Of a stretch of 64,000 nt of DNA, positions 8,200 to 17,175 are shown piece by piece; the stretch's first letter is position 1, and each line of letters begins with the position of its first letter. The stretch covers positions 992,001 to 1,056,000 of the forward strand of contig CBDDIR010000003.1 in NCBI GenBank assembly GCA_965229115.1, in the 5' to 3' direction. The notes beneath the pieces are model-generated. The model worked only from the letters and a program-made list of their open reading frames with translations. It was not told the origin of the DNA and did not search any database. This DNA comes from UBA7672 sp965229115. GTDB taxonomy: Bacteria > Pseudomonadota > Alphaproteobacteria > Caulobacterales > Hyphomonadaceae. Both the position numbers and the translations under genes were made by a program.

Positions 8200-9191
8200 G
8201 ACTGCAGGACGCCCTGATAAGCGAAGAGAGAAGGTGCGCCGCCCGTGTGTACGAACAGGATCTTCGAGTCCTGCTTGAAGTGTTTGCGACGGATCAGACC
8301 GATCAATCCGGCCGCAGCTTTGCCCGTATAGACGGGATCAAGCAGAATGCCTTCATGGCGCGCAAACAGCTTCACCGCCTCAACCATTTCATCCGTAGGC
8401 AGAGAATAGCCCGGGCCAACCCATTCATCGAGCGCAACCACGCTCTCGCGCGAGGGTGTCGGCAAACCGGCGAATGCCGCTGCTTCCACAGCAAGCTTGT
8501 GCACATTGCCTTCCTGCTCAGCGCGCGGACGACGCACATTGATGCCTGTCAGCGGCACGCCCGTATTTGCAGCGTTGAAGCCAACAAGAAGCCCGCTGTG
8601 CGTGCCAGCGCTGCCAGAAGCGACGACGAACTCGTCAAACGCCAGACCCATATCCAGCGATTGCGCCAGGATCTCACGCGCGCAGACGACATATCCCATC
8701 GCGCCAAGCGCGTTCGAGCCGCCGCCGGGAATGACATAGCCCTTGCGGCCAAGCGCCTTCAGCTTCTCCGCCTCGGCATTCATCGCGGCGGCAAGATCGG
8801 TTCCGGCGTCAACCACGGTGATAGATTCCGCACCAAGAAGATCGAACAGGAAGTTGTTTCCACTCGCTTCTTTTTTGTAGCTGCCCGCCACGCGCTGCTC
8901 GAGCACGAGCCGGCATTTCAGGCCCTCATGCGCGGCGGCAGCGAGCGTCAGGCGACAATGGTTAGACTGCACCGCGCCAACCGTGATCAGCGTATCCGCG
9001 CCTTGGCGCAGCGCCTCGGCGACAAGGAACTCCAGCTTGCGCGTCTTGTTTCCGCCGCCTGCGAGACCCGTCAGATCATCGCGCTTGATCCATATCTCGG
9101 GTCCGCCGAGATGCTTCGACAGCTTCTCAAGCCTTTGGATCGGCGTCGGATTTGGCGTGTAACGGCGGCGGGGGAGGGCTTCAATTTTCAT
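8196..9191 (-). CDS. PLP-dependent D-cysteine desulfhydrase / ACC deaminase-family enzyme
   Basis: The 331-residue protein belongs to the fold type II PLP family of D-cysteine desulfhydrase (DcyD) and 1-aminocyclopropane-1-carboxylate deaminase. The PLP-binding Lys is Lys49 in GGGNKTRKLEFL; VQSNHCRLTLAAA and the C-terminal HTGG phosphate/product loop are typical. Overall similarity looks closer to DcyD-type enzymes, which release pyruvate, H2S and ammonia from D-cysteine, but ACC deaminase and D-cysteine desulfhydrase are hard to separate from sequence alone. First gene of a two-gene operon with the racemase. Confidence 0.85.
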   Translation of the reverse strand: MKIEALPRRRYTPNPTPIQRLEKLSKHLGGPEIWIKRDDLTGLAGGGNKTRKLEFLVAEALRQGADTLITVGAVQSNHCRLTLAAAAHEGLKCRLVLEQRVAGSYKKEASGNNFLFDLLGAESITVVDAGTDLAAAMNAEAEKLKALGRKGYVIPGGGSNALGAMGYVVCAREILAQSLDMGLAFDEFVVASGSAGTHSGLLVGFNAANTGVPLTGINVRRPRAEQEGNVHKLAVEAAAFAGLPTPSRESVVALDEWVGPGYSLPTDEMVEAVKLFARHEGILLDPVYTGKAAAGLIGLIRRKHFKQDSKILFVHTGGAPSLFAYQGVLQS

Positions 9192-9233
9192 GACCCAGCC
9201 ATAGGCCGGGCAGGGCTCGCAGAAAAGCCCCGA

Positions 9234-9950
9234 TCAGAACCGCGCCACGTCGTAGAACAGAGAGAAATCGATCGGCAGGGCGTCGCGGATGAACTGCTTC
9301 ACGAACAGGTTCTCGTCCGCAATCATCTTGCGGCTGACATAGACGACATCAAAGCGGTGCAGGGGCCCGATATCGGAAAGATCCTTGCGCGCCAGGCCGT
9401 TCCGCACGTCCACAACCCGCGTCATCATCTCGCCGCCCGGCATGCGCCGCATGACAACGACATGGGTCGGCTTGCCCTCGTCGGTCCAGCCGCCGGCCAG
9501 CATGATTGCCTGCAGCACGTCGATCTCGCCCGGCAACGCGAATACGCCCGGCGCCTTGACCTCGCCGCCCACAAACACCTTCTGCGAGCCGAAATCGGTA
9601 GGCGTAATGACCAGCGACGGATCGCGCAGCTCGTTCGCGTAGATGTCCTCGATCGCCAGCTTCAGCTCGCCAGACGTATGGCCGCCCGCCATGATCGCCC
9701 CGATGGTTGGCAGGGTGATGCGGCCGTCAGGGGCGACAGTGAACTCGCCCGAAAGTTCCGGCGCGGTGCGTACGTCCACCCGGAACTTGTCGCCCGGATA
9801 GAAGCGGTAGGCCGCGTCTTCCGCGCGCCAGTTCGGATAGGAAGCCTTTGGAAAATCAGCGCTTTGCTCAGGCAAAGGCGCGCTCATGCAGCCCGACAGC
9901 ACGGCAAGCCCGGCAACGCCGGACAGGGCGGAAAGGCACAGACGCGACAT
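9234..9950 (-). CDS. hfsD: Holdfast polysaccharide export outer-membrane lipoprotein (Wza-like)
   Basis: The 238-residue product has a lipoprotein signal with lipobox LSGC (Cys21), then a polysaccharide export domain (YRFYPGDKFRVDV ... APDGRITLPTIGAIMAGG) and a SLBB-type segment (VFVGGEVKAPGVFALPG ... LQAIMLAGG). It would form the outer-membrane secretion channel of a Wzy-dependent polysaccharide system. It is shorter than E. coli Wza, as expected for the HfsD/GumB group. It is transcribed divergently from hfsABC across an 85-base gap; the neighbouring hfs genes identify the exported polymer as holdfast. Confidence 0.85.
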   Translation of the reverse strand: MSRLCLSALSGVAGLAVLSGCMSAPLPEQSADFPKASYPNWRAEDAAYRFYPGDKFRVDVRTAPELSGEFTVAPDGRITLPTIGAIMAGGHTSGELKLAIEDIYANELRDPSLVITPTDFGSQKVFVGGEVKAPGVFALPGEIDVLQAIMLAGGWTDEGKPTHVVVMRRMPGGEMMTRVVDVRNGLARKDLSDIGPLHRFDVVYVSRKMIADENLFVKQFIRDALPIDFSLFYDVARF

Positions 9951-10035
9951 GATTAATGTGTGCCCGCGAATGGATAACCGGTTCTTAAGCGGCTCGGGGG
10001 AAGGCTAGCCCGTTAACCGCGGGATACCTGTCGCC

Positions 10036-11538
10036 TTGAGCGTCGAGACTTGGACAGAGAGAACGACCGCCGGCGCGGATGCGCCGCGCACGCAACCGCG
10101 TGTCGCGCGCCTGCGTCCGAAGCTCGGCGTCGCCGATCTGTTACTTCAACTTTGGCGCGCCAAGTGGCTGATGTTGTTGGTGTTCGTTCCGATCCTTCTG
10201 ATCGGCATCGCCGTCACGCTGATCGCGCCGACCAAGTACACGGCCAACACGCGTCTGCTCGTTCGCCTGGGTCAGGAATACGTCTTCGACCCGGTGATTG
10301 GCGACGCTGCAAAAGGCGCTTTCCCGCAGCAGGAAGAGGTGATGCAGGCCGAAACCGAGCTTGCGCGTTCACCTGTGATCGCTGAGCGCGTCATCGCCAG
10401 CATCGGCCTGGGTCGGCTCTATCCGAACCTTGCAGAGGCCAAACTGCGCGCCCGCGATCGCGGCGCCTACGTCATCGATCAGGAAGCACTGGAAGCCTTT
10501 GCAGCCAATCTGGACGTAACATCCGCGCCCAAATCCGCCATCCTGCGCATGACCTACGCGCACGAAGATCCGGCGCTCGCGGCCGCCACGCTCAACCGCT
10601 TCGTCACGGAATATCTGAAATACCGCCAAGAGGTTCTCTCCGGCAAAGACGTGGCCGGGCTCACCGAGCAGCGCGGCGTGATCGAGGGCAGGTTGTCAGA
10701 AGCAGACAAAGCCCTGCGCGACTTCCTCACCACAAATAACCTCAGCGATTTCGACGCCGAGGCCGCTTCTGCAAGGAAGCAATTCGCCGACATTTCAGAC
10801 GAACTCACGAGAGTGCAGGCGTCACTCCACGAAGCCGAAGCCAAGTCCTCCGGTCTCAGCAGGCAGCTGGGTTCCACGCCAAAAAACGTCGACCTCTACG
10901 TCGAAACGACCTCCGAGCAGGATCTCGTAAAGCTCCGCGTCCAACGGGAAGACCTGCTCGCGCGCTATCTGCCGGACAGCCGCGTCGTGCAGGACATCGA
11001 CCGCAAGATCGCGCAGCTCGAAACCTACCTGAACGCTGCCCCCGCACAGGGCCTCCGTCGCATCGGCCCCAACCCGACCTGGCAAGCGCTCGAAGCCGAC
11101 CGCGCCGTTCAAACCGCCAACATCAGCGCGCTTACAGGCCGCTCCGCAGCGCTCGCCACGCAGAAGCGCGATGCCGAAGCCCGTATCACCCAGCTCGCAG
11201 CCCTCGAGCCCAACTACCTGCGCCTCAAGCGCGACCGTACGGCCCTCGAAGCCTCCGCAGGCGCCTTCGCCACGCGCGAGCAGACAGAGCGCGCCCGCAA
11301 CGAGCTGGCCTCGCTCAGCGCCGACAACATCTCCGTCTATGAAGCCGCGCGCCCGCCCACGCGCGGCGACGCCACCAAACGCCTGATCGCCATCGGCGCT
11401 GCGATTTTCGGCCTGATTACAGCGCTCGCCGTCGGCTTGCTGCGCGCCTGGTCGGTCACCGGCTTCGCCACCGCGGGCTCTGTCGAACGCACGCTCGGCC
11501 TCCGCGTCCTCGCCACAGCGAAGGACCGCACGTCGTGA
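10036..11538 (+). CDS. hfsA: Holdfast chain-length / export co-polymerase (Wzz/GumC-like)
   Basis: The 500-residue inner-membrane protein has an N-terminal Wzz domain with TM1 around 44-63, the conserved YTANTRLLVRLG periplasmic start, a long periplasmic coiled-coil region (about 200-420) and a second membrane segment near the C terminus (LIAIGAAIFGLITALAVGLL). No kinase domain is fused; the downstream gene supplies the P-loop-like partner. Initiation is at TTG 10036: no ATG lies between it and TM1. Its stop overlaps the GTG start of hfsB, indicating coupled translation. It probably bridges HfsD in the outer membrane to the polymerase. Confidence 0.85.
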   Translation: MSVETWTERTTAGADAPRTQPRVARLRPKLGVADLLLQLWRAKWLMLLVFVPILLIGIAVTLIAPTKYTANTRLLVRLGQEYVFDPVIGDAAKGAFPQQEEVMQAETELARSPVIAERVIASIGLGRLYPNLAEAKLRARDRGAYVIDQEALEAFAANLDVTSAPKSAILRMTYAHEDPALAAATLNRFVTEYLKYRQEVLSGKDVAGLTEQRGVIEGRLSEADKALRDFLTTNNLSDFDAEAASARKQFADISDELTRVQASLHEAEAKSSGLSRQLGSTPKNVDLYVETTSEQDLVKLRVQREDLLARYLPDSRVVQDIDRKIAQLETYLNAAPAQGLRRIGPNPTWQALEADRAVQTANISALTGRSAALATQKRDAEARITQLAALEPNYLRLKRDRTALEASAGAFATREQTERARNELASLSADNISVYEAARPPTRGDATKRLIAIGAAIFGLITALAVGLLRAWSVTGFATAGSVERTLGLRVLATAKDRTS

Positions 11539-12230
11539 GAGACCTGCGCGCCGACCTGAAAGAGCTCTACCGCTCGCTCTCGCAGACGTCCTCAACGGAC
11601 GGTGGCCGCACCGTCATGTTCATGGCCTCCCGCTCGGGCGAAGGCACATCCAGCATTGCCACGGCCTTCGCGCTGCTCGCGGCCGAACAGGCGCGCAAGC
11701 CGGTCTGGCTCATCGACCTCGACCTGAAACGCAACCATCTGTTCAACTCCTTCGCCGTCGGCCCGTTCGCGGAAGCCTTCGGCGGCGTCGGCCCGCCATA
11801 TTCCGCCAGCCTCAAGAGCCAACCCTTTTTCTCGGTCGAACCGGAAGCCCCGGAAGCCGCTCAGGGCCTCGGCCTCTTCACCGCTCACCGCGTCGGCGAA
11901 ACCCGCCTCATGGTCACGCAGTTCGACGCCTCGCGCCTTGAAGCTGGCCAGGGCATCCGCATCAAGACGCAGCCCGCCTACTGGCAAGCCGTCCGCGCCG
12001 CCACTGACTGGGCCGTCGTCGACGCCCCCGCACTCGAACTCGCCAGCGCCGGCCTCGCGATCACCTCGCAGATGGACAAGACCGTCATAGTCGTGAACGC
12101 CGACGACACCTCTCCTAACGATGTGGAAACGCTCCGCCGCGAGATCGAATCCCATGGCGGCCGCGTCGCCGGCGTGGTGCTCAACCGCGAAAAGCCCGAC
12201 GCGCGGTTCGCCGATCGCATCTCGAGATGA
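11535..12230 (+). CDS. hfsB: HfsB-like P-loop protein paired with HfsA (BY-kinase-like, atypical Walker A)
   Basis: The 231-residue protein resembles the cytoplasmic half of Wzc/CpsD-type bacterial tyrosine kinases. The Walker A region is ASRSGEGTSS (31-40), where the usual nucleotide-binding Lys is Thr38; the Walker A'-like VWLIDLDLKRN (57-67) and a later DWAVVDAPALE are kept. There is no Tyr-rich C-terminal cluster. Autokinase activity is therefore doubtful, and a structural role with HfsA is more likely. The gene overlaps hfsA upstream and hfsC downstream by four bases each. Confidence 0.8.
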   Translation: MRDLRADLKELYRSLSQTSSTDGGRTVMFMASRSGEGTSSIATAFALLAAEQARKPVWLIDLDLKRNHLFNSFAVGPFAEAFGGVGPPYSASLKSQPFFSVEPEAPEAAQGLGLFTAHRVGETRLMVTQFDASRLEAGQGIRIKTQPAYWQAVRAATDWAVVDAPALELASAGLAITSQMDKTVIVVNADDTSPNDVETLRREIESHGGRVAGVVLNREKPDARFADRISR

Positions 12231-13480
12231 CCGCGCGCCAGCCAGTCGGTCGTATTGAGCTGGTGCTCGCGGGCCTCACGCTGTTCATGTTCGCCGAAGC
12301 CTTCCTGCCGCGCCTGCTGTCGCCGCAAGCCGCCGACGCAACAGGACAGGTTCCGGAGAGCACATTCCTCCGCCTGCTCTGGTTGCCGTTCTACGCGCTC
12401 ATCGGCCTCGGCCTGATCGCTGCGGGGCAAGCTGTGTGGCGTGTGATGTTCCGCTCGCCATGGCTTGTTTTGCTTGCACTTCTTGCGATCGCATCCGCGC
12501 TCTGGTCGATCGATCCGGAGCTGAGCTTCCGGCGTGGCATCGCCGTGTTCGCCACCACGCTGATGGGCATCTATCTCGCCGCCCGCTACGACTGGATCTC
12601 GGCCTTGCGCCTGCTCGCCATCGTCTGGTTCGCGCTGATGGTCGCCAGCTTCATTTCCGGCATCGTCACACCCAGCTTCGGCGTCATGCACGAAGTCCAT
12701 CCCGGCGCGTGGTCGGGCGGATGGAGCGAGAAGAACGCGCTCGGCGGCCATGCAGCCCGCGCATCCTTCCTGTTTGCCTTCCTCGCCTGGCGCGATGACC
12801 CACACCGCCGCCTGTGGGCGAGCGGCCTCGCCATCGCACTGCTGCTCGTGATCCTGTCAAAGTCCGCCACAGCGCTTCTGGGCGCGGCACTGGGCATAGG
12901 CGTGCTCATCGCCGCGTGGTGGATGCTTAAGGGACGCCGCTGGTCACTGGCGCTCGTCTGGGGTGGCGTGACAGCCATCGTCCTCGCCGTGATGATCTAT
13001 GTGACAGCCCCCGGCATACTGCTCGGCGTCATCGGCAAGGACGCCACGCTGACCGGCCGCACAGACATCTGGGTCGAACTCATCGCCTCCATCGAGAAGA
13101 AGCCCGCACTCGGCTATGGCTATCTCGCGTTCTGGGGTCTCGACAGCGAACCGCGCTACTGGCTCCAGCGCGCCGTCGATTGGGATGCGCCCTCCGGCCA
13201 CAATGGCTGGCTCGATCTCGCCATCTCGCTCGGCATCACCGGCGTTATCATCTACGCAATAGATGTGGCAGCCTCGTCCTGGCGCGCAGCCAAGCTCTCG
13301 CTGACATCGCCAGCAGGCGTCTTCGCCATCGGCTTCCTCGCGCAGTTCATGCTGTTCGCGATGTCGGAGAGCATCATCCTCGCCCAGAACAGCATCCTCT
13401 GGGCGACCTACGTGTTCGTCGCGGCGAAACTCGCGATGGAAGCCGCCGAAGCGCGCAACCCCATCGCGCAACCGACCTAG
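12227..13480 (+). CDS. hfsC: Holdfast polysaccharide polymerase (Wzy/O-antigen ligase-like)
   Basis: The 417-residue polytopic membrane protein has about ten hydrophobic segments. The large loop with GGWSEKNALGGHA and the later GYGYLAFWG ... HNGWLDLAISLGITG segment are typical of the O-antigen ligase/polymerase (Wzy_C) family. It would join lipid-linked repeat units in the periplasm. It is the last gene of hfsABC and its stop shares CTAG with the stop of the converging hfsH gene. In Caulobacter, hfsC is one of two partly redundant polymerase genes. Confidence 0.82.
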   Translation: MTARQPVGRIELVLAGLTLFMFAEAFLPRLLSPQAADATGQVPESTFLRLLWLPFYALIGLGLIAAGQAVWRVMFRSPWLVLLALLAIASALWSIDPELSFRRGIAVFATTLMGIYLAARYDWISALRLLAIVWFALMVASFISGIVTPSFGVMHEVHPGAWSGGWSEKNALGGHAARASFLFAFLAWRDDPHRRLWASGLAIALLLVILSKSATALLGAALGIGVLIAAWWMLKGRRWSLALVWGGVTAIVLAVMIYVTAPGILLGVIGKDATLTGRTDIWVELIASIEKKPALGYGYLAFWGLDSEPRYWLQRAVDWDAPSGHNGWLDLAISLGITGVIIYAIDVAASSWRAAKLSLTSPAGVFAIGFLAQFMLFAMSESIILAQNSILWATYVFVAAKLAMEAAEARNPIAQPT

Positions 13481-14247
13481 TCGATCACGCCCGACAGCAC
13501 AGCGCCCAATGTCGGCGCCGCCAGAACAGCGCCAGCATCAACCGCGCGCTGCGCCAGTTCTTCCATCAGGTCCGCCGGCGCGCCGTATTCAGTCGGCGCG
13601 GTGCTGACGTCGTGCGTGAAGAAGAACACCCACGCCTTTGCCTCGATTGCAGTTTTCAGAGCGGCGAGGGCGCGCTTGCGATGCATCGCGGATGCGCCAA
13701 GCTGGATTGCGCGCAGCTGGCTGCGATCGCATTCGCCGACATTGATCCCGGGAAGGACGCCACGCCCCGTAACGAAAACGTCGCCGATCCATCGCTTCGC
13801 CGCATAAGACGTTTCGCCATACGGGAAGGCAAAGGCCGACACGGTTTCCAGATGTCCGGCTTCCTGCAACGCCACAAGGTTCTCGCCAATATCGCGCTCA
13901 ACCTTGCTCAGCGGCGCACGCGCGCAATCCAGATGCGAATGCGTGTGGGAGCCGATCTCGTGCCCACGCTCACGCAACTCGGCGAGTGTCGCAGCGTCGA
14001 ACATCTCGCCCATGATCGGGCTGTCCTGGTTCATCAGCGTCGTGCACGCGTAAAAGCCCGCGCGTCCACCATGTTTCTCGACGATGTCTGCGCCATTCAG
14101 GGCGGACTTGGGAAAGTCGTCGAATGTGAACGTCACAATCGGCCGATCCGGCGCGACGTCGGCGGTGCAGGCATTCCGCCATTGTACGACGCGGCGCTGC
14201 ATCTTCGCGGGCGGCGAACGCGAGGGAACGTACGTCCACTCAACCAT
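13477..14247 (-). CDS. hfsH: Holdfast polysaccharide deacetylase (NodB-type)
   Basis: From the ATG at 14247 the product has 256 residues. It has a NodB fold: motif 1 TFDDF at 41-45 (metal-binding Asp44), motif 2 HTHSH with His101 and His105, then FAFPYGE (motif 3) and FFFTHDVS near the C terminus. HfsH enzymes remove acetyl groups from holdfast N-acetylglucosamine, which is needed for cohesion and anchoring. No signal peptide is present, fitting a cytoplasmic enzyme. The frame is open upstream to 14589 inside hfsG, but that part is a shadow. The start overlaps the hfsG stop by one base (TGATG). Confidence 0.85.
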   Translation of the reverse strand: MVEWTYVPSRSPPAKMQRRVVQWRNACTADVAPDRPIVTFTFDDFPKSALNGADIVEKHGGRAGFYACTTLMNQDSPIMGEMFDAATLAELRERGHEIGSHTHSHLDCARAPLSKVERDIGENLVALQEAGHLETVSAFAFPYGETSYAAKRWIGDVFVTGRGVLPGINVGECDRSQLRAIQLGASAMHRKRALAALKTAIEAKAWVFFFTHDVSTAPTEYGAPADLMEELAQRAVDAGAVLAAPTLGAVLSGVID

Positions 14248-15221
14248 CACAGGGCCTCCGAATAGACGAGCGCGCGCCATGCCTTGAGCGCGCGCCCACG
14301 CACGGCGAGGGGCAGGCTCTCGGACTTCGCAACATCCGCCGCGAGCCACTTGAAAGATTTGCGGAAAGGCAGGGCGCGCATACGGGTCGCCATGCGGAAG
14401 AGGGGCATCGCCGCTGCGTCGGCAGGGTGGTTCGCGGCCATGTGCGCGAAATTCCCGCCCGAGCGCGCATACTTGCCCATCAACTGCTTGGCCGTATCGA
14501 GGCCCAGATGCGTCGCCGTGTTGTCGATGTGGACGATGGGGAAGTGCTTCTGCGCATTGAGGCCCCAGTCTGTATCTTCCCAGCCCCATCCGGTGAACGT
14601 CTCATCGAACGGGCACGCGTCGAGCACCGCGCGATGCACCAGAACGTTGGAAGAGAACACATACCGCCCCGGCGCCTGTGCACGCACCTCTGCGGGCACG
14701 CACTCCGACATCTCGGCCTGCCAGCGATGCAGCGCGTAGGCGCGACCCTTGGGGGCGGACTGCAATGAGTATCCGCCCACGATGATCGCAGGCTCGCCGA
14801 CATGGGCCATGGCGTCGAGATAGGCTCGGATGAACACCGGCGTATCCGGTGTCATGTCGGCATCGACCATCAGGATCCAGTCGGCGCGTGCATGCGCCAT
14901 GGCGGCATTACGGGCGGCGGCGCGTCCGCGGTTCTGTTGTGAGGACACAATGCGCACGGCGGCATGGGCATGACCCGCACTGGCTTCGAGGTGGGCCAGG
15001 AAGTCGTGATCGCAGCTTCCATCGTCATAGACGATGACTTCGACCTGATCGTTCGCTTCGCACTTCGACAGCCCCGCCAGCAGGGGGGTTACGTCATGGC
15101 GCAGTGTCGGCACGCAGATCGAGATGCGCGGCTGTGCGCCACGCCAGAAGACGTTGTCGTGGATCGTTGCGATCTCGCGCACAACACCGTCGGTCTTCAT
15201 GACATACCTTACAGCGTGCAT
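14247..15221 (-). CDS. hfsG: Holdfast glycosyltransferase, GT2 family
   Basis: From the ATG at 15221 (AAGGA about 11 bases upstream, four bases after the hfsE stop) the protein has 324 residues; TTG 15251 and ATG 15200 are alternatives. A GT-A domain starts at ISICVPTLRHD, with YDDGSCD and the DxD motif VDADMTPD, and an acceptor/catalytic region GWGWEDTDWG (ED-type base). It would add a sugar to the lipid-linked holdfast repeat unit on the cytoplasmic face. It lies between hfsE and hfsH in a tight operon. Confidence 0.83.
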   Translation of the reverse strand: MHAVRYVMKTDGVVREIATIHDNVFWRGAQPRISICVPTLRHDVTPLLAGLSKCEANDQVEVIVYDDGSCDHDFLAHLEASAGHAHAAVRIVSSQQNRGRAAARNAAMAHARADWILMVDADMTPDTPVFIRAYLDAMAHVGEPAIIVGGYSLQSAPKGRAYALHRWQAEMSECVPAEVRAQAPGRYVFSSNVLVHRAVLDACPFDETFTGWGWEDTDWGLNAQKHFPIVHIDNTATHLGLDTAKQLMGKYARSGGNFAHMAANHPADAAAMPLFRMATRMRALPFRKSFKWLAADVAKSESLPLAVRGRALKAWRALVYSEAL

Positions 15222-15225
15222 CGGA

Positions 15226-16731
15226 TCAGCGTTCCTTCTGCCGGTCGCCAAGCAGGCACGGCACGGTGATCAGCACGATCCACGCATCAAGCCAGATCGT
15301 CGCGCGTTTCACATAATCCATATCCAGCCGAACGCGCTCGCGAACCTCTTCGGACGTATGGCAGGGCCCCCGTGATCCGTTGACCTGAGCCCAGCCGGTC
15401 ATGCCGGGCTTCAGGCGATGGCGGTGCGCGTAGTCGCCCACAGTGCGTGTCACCTCGATCGAGCCCGCCGTCATGCCCACGGCATGCGGGCGCGGCCCAA
15501 CGATCGACATCTCGCCGAGGAGAACGTTCACAAGCTGCGGCAGCTCATCGAGGCTCGACATGCGCAAGACGCGGCCAAGGCGTGTCACGCGCGGATCGTC
15601 GTGCACCGTCTGGCGGATGATGCCTTCTTCGGCGCGCTTGTCGGGCCGCATGGTGCGGAACTTCCAGACGCGAATGATCTGGTTGTTGAAGCCGTGGCGC
15701 TTCTGGCGGAAGAACACCGGCCCCCTGCTGTCCATCTTGATCATCAGGCCGATGATCGCCATCGGCAGGGCCAGCACGATCAGAGCCGTCGTCGCCACCA
15801 CAAGATCGAATACGCGCTTCACGGCCGCACGGCGCACGTCACGGGGCGCACCGGAGATGTAGGCCGCCGGCGCATCGACCACGCGAGCGAGCGAGGTCTG
15901 CTCCGGGTTGAACCCATCCAGATCGAGAACGAGGATGATCTCCTGCGGAAGGTTGCGGATCTTGTCGATCAGCTCCCGCACGCGCGCCTGTGCAGTCGAC
16001 GTAACCGTCACCACGATCCGGTCGACTTCCGGAAGGCCCTCCCAGCTCAGCAGGTCTTCCACCTTGCCGAGGAACGGCGTGTCGCCCATCAGCGTCGCGG
16101 CCGAGCGCCCGGCCCGGTCATCGAAGAAGCCGACGATGTTCAGCTCGCGCTCCTGCACGTTCCGCGAAACGATCCGCGCGGCTGCCTGCGTGGCGCCAAC
16201 GATCACCACATTGTCCGACAGCCGTCCCTTGCGCGTCGCGGCTCGGACCATGCCGAGATAGTTGGCGTGAAGCGCGAACACCCCGAGGGCGTTCACGGCG
16301 CAAAGCTGGATGAACATCCCCGCCTTGGTCGGCATCGCGATGCACACGATCAGGAACACGATGCTCATCGCGCCAGATGCGCCAAACGCAACGCGCGCCA
16401 TGTGGCCGACGATTGAGCCGGCATATCGGAACCGATATCCGCCGGCCGCCCAGATACCGAGCACGCACATGGCCGGCATCATCAGATACGGCAGAGCAGC
16501 GCCCAGCGGTATCGCCAGCAGGTCGACGCCCTCGGCGGCGCACAGCGCCAACGTCACAAGCGCAACCGCCAGCGCGTCCACAAGGCGCGTCACGATACGG
16601 ATTGCGGAGCGATGCATGAAGCGCTTGCGTCGCGAATGCTGCACGACGACAGGCGCAGCCTTGTCGCTTTCGCGCCGGCCTTCAGCGTTCGCTTTGGGCT
16701 TGTCCACCCAAGCCAGTCGTTCAGCGCCCAT
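15226..16731 (-). CDS. hfsE: Undecaprenyl-phosphate hexose-1-phosphate transferase initiating holdfast synthesis
   Basis: From the ATG at 16731 the protein has 501 residues. Four to five hydrophobic segments are followed by a soluble CoA-binding-like fold (NVVIVGATQAAARIV ... GFFDDRAG) and the C-terminal bacterial sugar transferase domain: KRVFDLVVATTALIVLALP, the re-entrant segment with GPVFFRQKRHG, WKFRTM, the DELPQL motif and SIVGPRPH. This is the WcaJ/PssY/HfsE polyisoprenyl-phosphate hexose-1-phosphate transferase architecture; it loads the first sugar phosphate on the lipid carrier. An open frame to 16923 upstream lacks family similarity. First gene of hfsEGH. Confidence 0.87.
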   Translation of the reverse strand: MGAERLAWVDKPKANAEGRRESDKAAPVVVQHSRRKRFMHRSAIRIVTRLVDALAVALVTLALCAAEGVDLLAIPLGAALPYLMMPAMCVLGIWAAGGYRFRYAGSIVGHMARVAFGASGAMSIVFLIVCIAMPTKAGMFIQLCAVNALGVFALHANYLGMVRAATRKGRLSDNVVIVGATQAAARIVSRNVQERELNIVGFFDDRAGRSAATLMGDTPFLGKVEDLLSWEGLPEVDRIVVTVTSTAQARVRELIDKIRNLPQEIILVLDLDGFNPEQTSLARVVDAPAAYISGAPRDVRRAAVKRVFDLVVATTALIVLALPMAIIGLMIKMDSRGPVFFRQKRHGFNNQIIRVWKFRTMRPDKRAEEGIIRQTVHDDPRVTRLGRVLRMSSLDELPQLVNVLLGEMSIVGPRPHAVGMTAGSIEVTRTVGDYAHRHRLKPGMTGWAQVNGSRGPCHTSEEVRERVRLDMDYVKRATIWLDAWIVLITVPCLLGDRQKER

Positions 16732-17122
16732 GGTTTGCCCGCACGCTCGAGACTTTCTCGATGGGAGCAAAGCTATTGGAACAGGGTCAAAATCGGCTTC
16801 AGCCGATCGATGAAATTGCAGGGATCGGGGCGCTGCCGGCCCGGAATCGGAAGCAAGCGCTGGTGGCGAGCCCGAAAAGCCGGAGCGATTATCTTGAGGC
16901 ATCCGCGAACCGCACAGCCGCACAGCGGGGGGGCTGGACTCATTAATGAGGGGTTGCAGCTCCAGCGCCGTGCTTCACGCGCATCAGAACATCGACCGGA
17001 CCGGGTCATACGATGATGTAGTAGTATTCTTCCCATAATAATAACGACAGCCGCGGATCGTTACGTCGAACCAGATCGAGCGCGAGGGCGCGCCCGCAAA
17101 TCTGCGAGCCTCGAAAACAAAA
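16732..17122. other. Intergenic region upstream of hfsE
   Basis: Non-coding. An AT-rich patch (about 17015-17045, with TAGTAGTATTC and CATAATAATAAC) is the best candidate for the hfsEGH promoter; no clear operator was found. The distal part ends in the redoxin terminator. Confidence 0.4.
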
Positions 17123-17152
17123 CGGGCTGCCTCCGGTGTCGAAGGCAGCCCG
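17109..17152 (-). terminator. Rho-independent terminator of the redoxin gene
   Basis: Perfect 10-bp stem: CGGGCTGCCT (17123-17132) and AGGCAGCCCG (17143-17152) with a 10-base loop. Read on the minus strand it is followed by TTTTGTTTTC, directly downstream of the redoxin stop. Confidence 0.88.
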
Positions 17153-17175
17153 CTGTAATCGGAAACTGAAAGCGC

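Noticed and set aside
8247..9956. Open frame of 569 codons on the plus strand
   Set aside because: Antisense to the D-cysteine desulfhydrase and hfsD; no recognisable domain.
14248..14589. N-terminal extension of the deacetylase frame
   Set aside because: It overlaps hfsG and has no NodB similarity; the ATG at 14247 overlaps the hfsG stop as expected for coupled genes.
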